Assembly (NCBI RefSeq): GCF_900188315.1
Contig: NZ_LT897781.1
Span: 3,472,001-3,536,000, forward strand
From: Marinobacter sp. es.042
GTDB lineage: Bacteria > Pseudomonadota > Gammaproteobacteria > Pseudomonadales > Oleiphilaceae
Length of the DNA: 64,000 bases
Direction of reading: 5' to 3'
Shown here piece after piece: positions 43,210 to 50,785 of the stretch. The notes under the pieces are model-generated. The model was not told the origin of the DNA. It was given only the letters and a program-made list of their open reading frames with translations, and ran no database searches. Made by a program: the position numbers and the translations under genes. The first letter of the stretch is position 1; each line of letters opens with the position of its first letter.

Positions 43210-44043
43210 TCAGTCGGTTTTAATCATATGAACATCGCGCTGGGGGAACGGAATGCTGATGCCCTCGGCGTCGAATGCTTTCTTCACTTTCTCGTGCATG
43301 TCCCAGTAGAAGGGCCAGAGATCACCTGATTTGGTCCAGGCCCGAACGGTCAGATCGACGGAGCTTTCGCCCAGGGCACCAACAACGATCAGCGGCTCGG
43401 GGTCTTTCAGTGCGCGCTCGTCTTCCTCAATGAGGCGCTTGCAGACGGCCTTGGCCTTGTCGATGTCATCCCCGTAGCCGATGCCGAAGCTCATGTCGCA
43501 GCGACGGGTTTCATAGGCGCTCAGGTTGGTCAGGCTGGCGTTGGCCAGTTGACCATTCGGGATCACAATCCTGCGGTTGTCGAAGGTGTCGACAATGGTG
43601 TACAGGATCGAGATTTCGCGGACGGAGCCGAGGTAGCCCTGGGCATCAATCGTGTCACCAACCTTGAACGGTTTGAAGATCAGGATCAGCACGCCGCCGG
43701 CGAAGTTGGACAGACTGCCCTGCAGCGCAAGGCCAACGGCCAGACCCGCAGCACCAACAATAGCGATGAAGGATGTTGTGGCAATGCCTATCATGGAGGC
43801 GACTGAAATCAGCAGCAGGATCTTGAGGATGACGCTGAGAAGGCCGCAGAGAAACTTGTTCAGGGTGGGGTCTTTTTTCCCAAGCTTGTTGTCGAGTACG
43901 TTAACAAACCGGTTTATCAGCCACATGCCCACAATCAGTGTGACAATGGCTAGCACCACCTTTGGTGCGTAAGTCATGACCAGGGCGATGGCCTGATCCA
44001 TGAGTGCTGATGCGTCGCCTTCGGCGCCAAACAGGTCTTCCAT
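43210..44043 (-). CDS. Small-conductance mechanosensitive channel, MscS family
   Basis: A 277-residue channel, close to E. coli MscS (286). Three N-terminal membrane helices are visible. The pore helix carries AAGLAVGLALQGSLSNFAGGVLILIFKPFKVGD (family core AVGLALQGSLSNFAGG), and the beta domain has PNGQLANASLTNLS. It opens on membrane tension to release solutes after osmotic downshock. It is followed by a 170-base gap and the YbaK-like gene. Confidence 0.95.
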   Translation of the reverse strand: MEDLFGAEGDASALMDQAIALVMTYAPKVVLAIVTLIVGMWLINRFVNVLDNKLGKKDPTLNKFLCGLLSVILKILLLISVASMIGIATTSFIAIVGAAGLAVGLALQGSLSNFAGGVLILIFKPFKVGDTIDAQGYLGSVREISILYTIVDTFDNRRIVIPNGQLANASLTNLSAYETRRCDMSFGIGYGDDIDKAKAVCKRLIEEDERALKDPEPLIVVGALGESSVDLTVRAWTKSGDLWPFYWDMHEKVKKAFDAEGISIPFPQRDVHMIKTD

Positions 44044-44184
44044 AAAGAACTCCTTGTTCCTTGGTATTTTTCGTAAGGGTGAGGTTAACAGACAAATTCC
44101 TGCAACAACCTGATTCGTCTAGCTCTTTATATAGCAGACAAATCTGTCGGCGGTATATCGTTGGTTGAATCTTCGGCCAGAAGC

Positions 44185-45288
44185 CTAAGTAGCCGAACTC
44201 TCACTGGCCCAGTCCAAAATGGTTCGGGGGCCTCCGCGGACAAGTATCCGCCCCTCTTTTCGGCTGAGTTGATAGTCGTACATGGGGTCGTAGTAGTCCT
44301 GAAGCAGTGCCTGAATCCAGGCATGGTGGGCCTCGGTCTGGCCGCTGCTTTCCTGCTGCGCGAGGGCCTCTTCCATCAGGTTGCGAAGCTGCCTGTGTCG
44401 CTCCCCGCCCAGGCGTTTACGAATGCGGTCAATGGCGCTCAACAGGTAGTCCCGAAAATTCAGCCAGCCCGCCTCTGACCCATCGCGGTTTACATAATCT
44501 GCGAACATGCCGTCAACGTAGTCTTCCCGGATAATGGCAATGCGTTCTTCCAGCGGTTGCTCGAGAATCAGCAGAGGCGACTCGGCCATGCGATCCTTGA
44601 GCGATTCGGGGAGGGCGCAACGCCCCACCAGACGGCTCTCATCTTCGAGGTAGATTGGGCCGCCGTTGTGATGATGAGCCTTGAGCATGGCCACGGCCAG
44701 CCTGTTCTCGAAATCAATCTGGGAAGGTTGCGGTGTTACCTGTCGACCGAAACTGGAGCCCCGGTGGTTGGCAAGGCCTTCAAGATCCACCGGATTCGGC
44801 AGCTGTTGCAGAACCCGTGTTTTGCCAGTTCCGGTGCGCCCGCTGAGAATGCGGAACTCGCCGGATTCGATCTGCGCTTCCAGGCTGTCGATCAGGAATC
44901 GGCGCAATGCCTTGTAGCCGCCTTTGACCAGCGGGTAGTCAATGCCGGCCTCCAGGATCCACTGCTGGGTGAGACGGGAGCGGAGGCCTCCCCTAAAACA
45001 GAACAGGTAGCCGTCCGGGTGGCGGGCGACAAAACGTTTCCAGGCTTCAATGCGCTGGGCCTTGATGTCACCGGACACCAGCTGGTGCCCTAGCTCAATC
45101 GCCTTGTCCTGACCTTTCTCCTTGTAACAGATACCAACCCGATGGCGCTCCTCATCGCTCATCAGGGGCGCGTTTTCGGTATTCGGAAAGCTGCCACGGC
45201 TGAACTCTACCGGTGCCCGGACGTCCATCAGCGGCACATCGTTCAGGAACAGGGAAAGGTAGTCGTCGGTGTCGGGTCTGCTTGCCAT
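44185..45288 (-). CDS. mnmH: tRNA 2-selenouridine synthase MnmH (SelU/YbbB)
   Basis: A 367-residue protein with an N-terminal rhodanese domain (MDVRAPVEFSRGSFP; catalytic Cys97 in YLFCFRGGLRSR) and a C-terminal P-loop domain (GRTGTGKT, about 150-157). This arrangement is specific to MnmH, which converts 2-thiouridine at tRNA position 34 to 2-selenouridine via a geranylated intermediate, using selenophosphate. No selD lies in this window. The ATG at 45288 is about 134 bases from the divergent methyltransferase gene. Confidence 0.93.
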   Translation of the reverse strand: MASRPDTDDYLSLFLNDVPLMDVRAPVEFSRGSFPNTENAPLMSDEERHRVGICYKEKGQDKAIELGHQLVSGDIKAQRIEAWKRFVARHPDGYLFCFRGGLRSRLTQQWILEAGIDYPLVKGGYKALRRFLIDSLEAQIESGEFRILSGRTGTGKTRVLQQLPNPVDLEGLANHRGSSFGRQVTPQPSQIDFENRLAVAMLKAHHHNGGPIYLEDESRLVGRCALPESLKDRMAESPLLILEQPLEERIAIIREDYVDGMFADYVNRDGSEAGWLNFRDYLLSAIDRIRKRLGGERHRQLRNLMEEALAQQESSGQTEAHHAWIQALLQDYYDPMYDYQLSRKEGRILVRGGPRTILDWASESSAT

Positions 45289-45421
45289 TTCAGCGGTAAA
45301 CCAGTTGTCAGATGGAGGCGGCAGTATAGCGGAAATGGGGTTTTTCTGCTTGTCGCCGCCTGTTTCCCGGACTGGTCACGGCTACAATAACGCCTTCCGG
45401 AAAATTGAGGTTGGGTACCCC

Positions 45422-46081
45422 ATGTCAGTGGACAGTCTGAATCAGCACCTGCGCAAAACCCTCTCCCGAGGCCGGGTGGCCGTATCCCGTCCTGCCGGCT
45501 GTGAGCGCATTGCCCTGTACCTCTTTGACCCGAGGGTGCTTGAGGGGCCGTTATCGCACGAAGAGGCCCAGGCGGTCGTTGCCGAACCCGCCTACTGGTC
45601 GTTCAGCTGGGCCAGCGGCCAGGTGCTCGCCAACTGGATTCTGGACAATCCCCATTGGGTTGAGGGCAAGCGCGTCCTGGATTTCGGCTCGGGATCCGGA
45701 ATCGTGGCTGTCGCGGCGGCAATGGCCGGAGCGAAGGAAGCCATCGCCTGTGACATTGATCCGGCTGCGCTGGACGCGGCCAATGCGAATGCGGCTCTCA
45801 ATGGTGTTTCCGTTGGCCTTTGCCCTGACTGGGCAGCCCGACCGGACGAAATAGATGTCGTGACCGCTGCGGATGTGCTCTACGATCCGGAAAACCGGCC
45901 GTTGCTCGGCGTTTTACGCGAGGCGGCTCCTCGGGTGCTGCTGGCGGATTCGCGGATGAAAGTGTTGGGTGACGATGCCTACCGCAAGCAGACAACGCTT
46001 GAGGCCCGGACCTGGCCGGATCTTAACGAATTCGAGGAGTTCAATAAGGTTCGTATCTACCTGGCCGAGAACAACCAGTGA
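45422..46081 (+). CDS. SAM-dependent methyltransferase, ETFB-lysine methyltransferase-like
   Basis: ATG 45422 is chosen because the family similarity begins here; it gives 219 residues. Motif I is VLDFGSGSGIVAVAAAMAGA, preceded by the YWSFSWASGQVLANWILDNP segment typical of PrmA- and ETFB-KMT-like protein methyltransferases. ACDIDPAALDAANANAALNG and VVTAADVLYDPEN fit motifs II-IV. It probably methylates a protein lysine, but the target is not evident. The last 24 bases before the stop are followed by the terminator of the convergent sRNA. Confidence 0.75.
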   Translation: MSVDSLNQHLRKTLSRGRVAVSRPAGCERIALYLFDPRVLEGPLSHEEAQAVVAEPAYWSFSWASGQVLANWILDNPHWVEGKRVLDFGSGSGIVAVAAAMAGAKEAIACDIDPAALDAANANAALNGVSVGLCPDWAARPDEIDVVTAADVLYDPENRPLLGVLREAAPRVLLADSRMKVLGDDAYRKQTTLEARTWPDLNEFEEFNKVRIYLAENNQ

Positions 46082-46110
46082 TGGATCAGGGGTGAGAAAA
46101 AAGAAGGTAT

Positions 46111-46144
46111 AAAAAAATAAAGGGCAACCAAACGGTTACCCTTT
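46111..46144 (-). terminator. Intrinsic terminator of the CsrB/RsmZ-like RNA
   Basis: On the minus strand AAAGGGTAACC pairs with GGTTGCCCTTT across GTTT, with one mismatch near the middle, and is followed by ATTTTTTT. On the plus strand, A-rich sequence then the same stem ends in CTTTCTC, so it may also help stop the convergent methyltransferase transcript. Confidence 0.9.
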
Positions 46145-46346
46145 CTCGGAACAGGTCGGCGCATCCTTGCGCATTGGGCAACAGCCGTGTTGCGAGATCC
46201 TTGAGCCACTCCGTGGTGCCGGCATCCGAGCCGGCTATCCGAATAGTTATCCCTTAAGCGAGGCGTCCTTGTGTCCCTACCTCTCCCCGCGGTCCTTGCC
46301 GGGGTGCATCCAGTGCGTCGTCCATTTCCCTGTCATCCTTGACGAC
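46111..46346 (-). ncRNA. CsrB/RsmZ-like CsrA-sequestering small RNA
   Basis: Read on the minus strand from about 46346, the gap contains about 14 GGA motifs in about 200 bases, many as AAGGA or CGGA. At least six sit in or at the edge of hairpin loops, such as GTCA-AGGA-TGAC, GCA-CTGGA-TGC, CTAT-TCGG-ATAG, GCCGGC-TCGGAT-GCCGGC, CCAC-GGA-GTGG and GCGCA-AGGA-TGCGC. It ends in an intrinsic terminator. No open frame of note overlaps. This is the signature of CsrB/RsmX/Y/Z RNAs, which titrate CsrA/RsmA from mRNAs. A TATATT -10 and an upstream GacA-box palindrome complete the picture. The exact 5' end is estimated. Confidence 0.82.
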
Positions 46347-46349
46347 AAC

Positions 46350-46355
46350 AATATA
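46350..46355 (-). promoter_or_regulatory. -10 element of the CsrB/RsmZ-like RNA
   Basis: TATATT on the minus strand, with GTCGTC beginning four bases beyond it and opening the first paired region of the RNA. No good -35 lies at 16-18 bases, which fits a promoter that needs an activator such as GacA. Confidence 0.5.
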
Positions 46356-46512
46356 CCAACTGGATTTTGACAAACGTGTGAAATGTGCACGCATCGCGGA
46401 AGATGTCAGCGTGGGTGCATCCAATAAAATAAAATTATCAGTGAGTTAGCTTTTCCCTAAAGAATGTCTTGCATTGCTGCGCACACAACGTCACTGCAAG
46501 ATCTCACGTCTT

Positions 46513-46530
46513 TGTAAGAGATATCTCACA
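46513..46530 (-). promoter_or_regulatory. GacA/UvrY-type upstream activating palindrome
   Basis: The plus strand reads TGTAAGAGATATCTCACA. The GacA box is TGTAAG-N6-CTTACA, matched here in 11 of the 12 defined positions. It lies about 165 bases upstream of the predicted RNA start, near the distance seen for Pseudomonas rsmZ. It overlaps the last codons of the VanZ-like gene. Confidence 0.72.
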
Positions 46531-46930
46531 GCGAATCTGGCGAATTTCGCAAATCCGGTTTGCCGGTGTTTCGGATGCCGGGCCAGGGAAGAAGTCCGAT
46601 GGCAATGCCGGCGCCGTCCGCGGCCAGATCGGCCAGGGAAAATTCCCGATAGGGGAGGGTTGCCTGGATAAGCTCAATGCCAAGGCCAAAGCCGAGCAAG
46701 GCCGGCGCAAACCAGATGGCCCGGAGCTCCGGCCAGGCCAGCCGGGTGAGGATGGTGAGCTCGAGGAAGGCGATAAAATGGTTCACCTTGTCGTTCGACG
46801 ATGAGGGTATGGCATGAGGGCTGTCGGTTGTCGCAAGAAACACGATGGCCAGAACGGAAACCACAAAAGCTGCCTGCCAGAGGGGGCGGTATTGCAGCAG
46901 GCTGGTCAGTTGTTGTTTCAATGTATCCAT
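46526..46930 (-). CDS. VanZ-like small membrane protein
   Basis: ATG 46930 gives 134 residues; longer upstream starts add sequence with no family character. Four hydrophobic helices are visible, with the VanZ-like motif SSSNDKVNHFIAFLELTIL near residues 38-57 (Asp-Lys-xx-His-Phe) and FGLGIELIQATLPYREFSLADLAADGAG (core ELIQATLPYREFS) farther on, typical of VanZ-like family proteins. Function is unknown for this subgroup. It is divergent from cysZ with a 97-base gap. Its 3' end overlaps the predicted GacA box. Confidence 0.75.
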   Translation of the reverse strand: MDTLKQQLTSLLQYRPLWQAAFVVSVLAIVFLATTDSPHAIPSSSNDKVNHFIAFLELTILTRLAWPELRAIWFAPALLGFGLGIELIQATLPYREFSLADLAADGAGIAIGLLPWPGIRNTGKPDLRNSPDSL

Positions 46931-47027
46931 CGGGGAAGTCACTGAGCGTTCTCGGGCTGTGGGAATGTTGCCAACATGGTATGCTTTGCGCCCCGTCATT
47001 GTCATTGAAGCGGAGGTCCTGCCAGCT

Positions 47028-47777
47028 ATGCTCAAGGGTAATTTTTTTCGTGGACTGGGCTACCTGGGTGAGGGTTTCCGCCTGATTCGTCAGCCCGGTC
47101 TTCGGCTGTTCGTCATCATTCCACTGGTTATCAATATTCTGCTTTTCGGATTGCTGTTCTTCTTCATGGGAGAGCTGTTTGCAGGCCTGATTGCCACCGC
47201 GATGTCGTGGTTGCCGGACTGGGCGTGGCTTCAGGCACTGGATTGGCTGTTCTGGATTCTGTATGGGGCGGTCATCGTACTGATGCTCGCCTACGGCTTT
47301 GTGATCGTTGCCAATCTGATTGGTTCCCCTTTCTATGGCTATCTTGCCGAGCTGACAGAAAAGCACCTGACTGGTCAGGAGGTGAATACCGATGACAGCT
47401 GGGCATCGATCATCAAGGATATTCCCCGCGCACTCTGGCGCGAGGTTCAGAAAATCCTGTATTACCTGCCGCGGGCTATCGGTTTACTGATCATCGGTCT
47501 TATACCGGTTGTTAATCTGGTTGCTGCTGTTCTCTGGTTCCTGTTCAACAGCTGGATGATGGCGCTGCAATACGTGGACTACCCGGCAGACAACCACAAG
47601 GTCAGTTTCCCTGCCCTGCGTCGTTTGCTCGGTGACACCCGCCTGTCTGCCTTCGGCTTTGGCCTGCCGGTGGCGCTGGCCGCCATGGTGCCGGTGCTGA
47701 ATCTGTTTGTTGTGCCGGCGGCGGTATGTGGGGCGACGGCTTACTGGGTGCGTGAGAACGGCGCCACAAGAACTTAA
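47028..47777 (+). CDS. cysZ: Sulfate permease CysZ
   Basis: ATG 47028, with GGAGG about 10 bases upstream, gives 249 residues, the usual CysZ size. It begins MLKGNFFRGLGYLGEGFRLI and has four main hydrophobic regions, with the conserved NLIGSPFYGYLAE loop and WFLFNSWMMALQYVDYPADN. CysZ carries sulfate for cysteine synthesis in Gammaproteobacteria. rapA follows 16 bases later on the same strand, although the two have no known functional link. Confidence 0.92.
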   Translation: MLKGNFFRGLGYLGEGFRLIRQPGLRLFVIIPLVINILLFGLLFFFMGELFAGLIATAMSWLPDWAWLQALDWLFWILYGAVIVLMLAYGFVIVANLIGSPFYGYLAELTEKHLTGQEVNTDDSWASIIKDIPRALWREVQKILYYLPRAIGLLIIGLIPVVNLVAAVLWFLFNSWMMALQYVDYPADNHKVSFPALRRLLGDTRLSAFGFGLPVALAAMVPVLNLFVVPAAVCGATAYWVRENGATRT

Positions 47778-47793
47778 TTGGTCTGGAGGTTTC

Positions 47794-50655
47794 TTGGATA
47801 CATCGGAATTTGTTATTGGTCAGCGTTGGGTCAGCCACAGTGATACCGGCCTGGGGCTCGGGATCGTCACGGATATCTCCGGGCGCCGGGTGACCCTCGG
47901 GTTTCCCGCCGCCGATGAGGAGCGCACCTACGCGATTGATAACGCCCCGCTGTCCCGCATCATCTATCAGTTGGGGGAAGAGATTGAGACCTTCGATGGC
48001 GAACGGTACACCGTCCGTGCAGTTGAGGACCGGGGCGGGGTGCTCCTGTATCACGGGGACGACGGCACCGATCTGCACGAAATATCCGAGGTGAAACTCG
48101 CCGGATCCGTGAATTTTTCAGCACCGCACCAGCGGCTGTTCGCGGGTCAGTTCGATCGCAACGGCGCCTTTCGCCTGAGGTTTGCCACGCTCCAGCACAT
48201 GAACCGCTTGCGGGCATCGTCAGCCCAGGGGTTGATTGGCGCCCGCACGCAGCATCTGCCACACCAGATCTACATTGCCCATGAAGTTGCCCGGCGCCAT
48301 GCGCCGCGGGTTCTTCTGGCAGATGAAGTCGGCCTCGGCAAAACCATCGAGGCAGGGCTGATCCTCCATTATCAGCTGCACACCGGTCGGGCAAAACGTG
48401 CCCTGATCGTGGTGCCGGATTCCCTCACCCATCAATGGCTGGTGGAAATGCTCCGCCGCTTTAATCTGCGATTTTCCATAGTGGACCAGGGTCGCTACGA
48501 CGCTCTGAAAGAGCAGGAAAGCGACGTGGATGCGCTGGTTAACCATATTTTTGGCGATGAAGATGCGGTGAATCCGTTCGAGAGCGAACAGCTGGTGCTC
48601 TGCAGTCTCGACTTCCTGAAGAAAAGCCAGAAGGCGCAGGACGATGCCCTCAAGGCTCATTGGGACCTGATGATTGTTGATGAAGCCCATCATCTTGCGT
48701 GGAGCCCTGAAGAGGTTAGCCCGGAATACCGGATTGTTGAGGAACTGTCGGTGGTCAGCCGCGGCCTGCTCTTGCTGACAGCAACGCCCGAGCAGGTGGG
48801 TATCGCCAGTCACTTTGCCCGCCTGCGGCTTCTCGACCCGGCCCGTTTCCATGATCTGGAAACCTTCCGCAAAGAAGAGCAGCAGTATGAAGCCATCAAC
48901 AGTGTTGTCCGACGGCTTCAGGACGAAAACTCCGATATCAGCGAGGGCGATCAGAAGCTGCTGCGGGAATGGTTGGGTGAAGAGCTGGACCAGCTGTTTG
49001 CCGGTGACAATCCGCGGCAATCGGTGATCGATGCCCTGCTGGACCGGCATGGTACCGGTCGCGTGCTGTTCCGGAACACCCGGGCGGCCATCCAGGGATT
49101 TCCCGAGCGCCGACCCGATCCTGAACCGTTGCCTTGTCCGGCCATGTACGAAGGGCAGGCTTCAGGTATTCAGGGGTTGACCCCGGAGCAACTGGTGCCT
49201 GAGGAGCAGTGGCTGGAGGACGATCCCCGGGTTGAGTGGCTTGAGAAAAAGCTGGTCGGCCTGCGCCCGGCCAAAGTAGTGGTTATCTGTGCCAGTGCCC
49301 AGACCGCCATGGCCCTCGAGCATTATCTCCAGCTGCGGGCGGGTATCCGCAGTGCTGCCTTCCATGAGCACCTGAGCCTGATCGAGCGTGATCGCGCCGC
49401 CGCCTATTTCGCCGACACGGAGCAGGGTGCCCAGGCGCTGATCTGCTCTGAAATCGGCAGCGAAGGCCGCAATTTCCAGTTTGCCCATCACCTCGTGCTG
49501 TTCGATCTGCCCGCAAACCCGGACTTGCTCGAGCAGCGCATCGGGCGACTGGACCGGATCGGTCAGACAGAAGCGATTGATATCCACGTGCCCTATCTGC
49601 GTGGCACCAGTCAGGAGGTGCAGTTCCGCTGGTTCCACGAGGGCCTGAACGCCTTTGCCGAAAGCTGCGCGGTGGGCGTTGCCGTTCAGGAAGCGGTGCA
49701 GGCCCAGTGGCAGCAGGCTATTGATGGCGACCTTGATGTGGCTGATGGACTCGTCGAGGCCTCCGCGGACGAAGCAACGCGCCTGAAAACGCTCTTGCAG
49801 GCTGGCCGTGATGCCTTGATCGAGCTGAATTCCTGTCGCCCTGAGGTGGCAGAGGATCTGATCGCAGCCATCGAAGACGAAGAATTCGAGGCCCGGGTTC
49901 GGGATTACATGATGGAGGCTTTTGACATCCTCGGCGTGGATGTCGAAGACCATGCCGATCACTCCGACATTCTGCGACCCGGCGAGCAATATCAGGCCGG
50001 CCATGTCGCCGAATTACCGGAAGACGGGATTACCGTGACCTGGGACCGACAGAATGCGCTCGAGCGGGAAGACCTGGCCTTCATGAGCTGGGAGCACCCG
50101 ATGGTCACGGGGGTGATGGACTCGGTGACCAGTTCCGGCCTTGGCAAGGCCGCCCTCGCCAGCCTTTCGGTGAAAGCCCTGCCGCCCGGAACGCTGTTGA
50201 TGGAGGCCCTGTTTACTGTGCACTGCCCGGCACCGGAGGCTCTTCAGCTGACCCGCTACCTGCCGGTCTCGCCACTTCGGCTGCTGGTGGACGTGAATGG
50301 CAAGGAACTCTCGGGCGCGTTGCCCCACGACCGGCTCAACGAGATGTGCTCGAATATCCGGCGGCGCACGGCCCAGGCCATCGTTCCGCAGATCCGGCCC
50401 CAGGTCGAAACCATGGTGGATCACGTGGAGCGGTTGTCGGAGCCTCATCTGGAGCCCCTGAAGTCGCAGGCGCTTGAGCAGTTGGAGGCCAGTTTCGGAC
50501 CGGAAATCCGGCGGCTGGAAGCATTGCAAAAGGTGAATCCGGCGATTCGTGAGGAGGAAATCGACTTTTTCCGCGATCAGTTCGAGGCGGCAAAAGAGGC
50601 GATAGGGCACGCCAGCCTGGCATTGGAAGGCATTCGTGTGATCGTGACCGCATAA
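47794..50655 (+). CDS. rapA: RNA polymerase-associated helicase RapA
   Basis: The only start near the family N terminus (E. coli begins MPFTLGQRW) is TTG 47794, giving 953 residues against 968 in E. coli. GGAGGT lies only 3-4 bases before it, unusually close. The N-terminal Tudor-like domains (FVIGQRWVSHSDTGLGLG) are followed by the SWI2/SNF2 ATPase with LADEVGLGKTIEAG (Walker A), VDEAHHLAW (II) and the C-terminal helicase motifs SEGRNFQFAHHLVLFDLP and EQRIGRLDRIGQ. It recycles RNA polymerase after transcription. It follows cysZ directly. Confidence 0.95.
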   Translation: MDTSEFVIGQRWVSHSDTGLGLGIVTDISGRRVTLGFPAADEERTYAIDNAPLSRIIYQLGEEIETFDGERYTVRAVEDRGGVLLYHGDDGTDLHEISEVKLAGSVNFSAPHQRLFAGQFDRNGAFRLRFATLQHMNRLRASSAQGLIGARTQHLPHQIYIAHEVARRHAPRVLLADEVGLGKTIEAGLILHYQLHTGRAKRALIVVPDSLTHQWLVEMLRRFNLRFSIVDQGRYDALKEQESDVDALVNHIFGDEDAVNPFESEQLVLCSLDFLKKSQKAQDDALKAHWDLMIVDEAHHLAWSPEEVSPEYRIVEELSVVSRGLLLLTATPEQVGIASHFARLRLLDPARFHDLETFRKEEQQYEAINSVVRRLQDENSDISEGDQKLLREWLGEELDQLFAGDNPRQSVIDALLDRHGTGRVLFRNTRAAIQGFPERRPDPEPLPCPAMYEGQASGIQGLTPEQLVPEEQWLEDDPRVEWLEKKLVGLRPAKVVVICASAQTAMALEHYLQLRAGIRSAAFHEHLSLIERDRAAAYFADTEQGAQALICSEIGSEGRNFQFAHHLVLFDLPANPDLLEQRIGRLDRIGQTEAIDIHVPYLRGTSQEVQFRWFHEGLNAFAESCAVGVAVQEAVQAQWQQAIDGDLDVADGLVEASADEATRLKTLLQAGRDALIELNSCRPEVAEDLIAAIEDEEFEARVRDYMMEAFDILGVDVEDHADHSDILRPGEQYQAGHVAELPEDGITVTWDRQNALEREDLAFMSWEHPMVTGVMDSVTSSGLGKAALASLSVKALPPGTLLMEALFTVHCPAPEALQLTRYLPVSPLRLLVDVNGKELSGALPHDRLNEMCSNIRRRTAQAIVPQIRPQVETMVDHVERLSEPHLEPLKSQALEQLEASFGPEIRRLEALQKVNPAIREEEIDFFRDQFEAAKEAIGHASLALEGIRVIVTA

Positions 50656-50723
50656 CGGCAGGTGTGATCCCCGTAACTGGCTGACTGTGCGGCAATTGCT
50701 GGTCAGCCCTCATCTGATGCGGT

Positions 50724-50740
50724 ACCGTAAACGTAACGGT
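50724..50740. promoter_or_regulatory. Palindrome upstream of fadE, candidate operator
   Basis: ACCGT and ACGGT are inverted around AAACGTA, 46 bases before the fadE ATG. Fatty-acid and branched-chain regulators (PsrA, FadR, LiuR) use CGTAAACGT-like palindromes, but I cannot assign it to one. It would overlap the promoter. Confidence 0.35.
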
Positions 50741-50785
50741 TTATAGTCTTCGACATTCCCGAACCATGGATGACAGAGAGAACCT

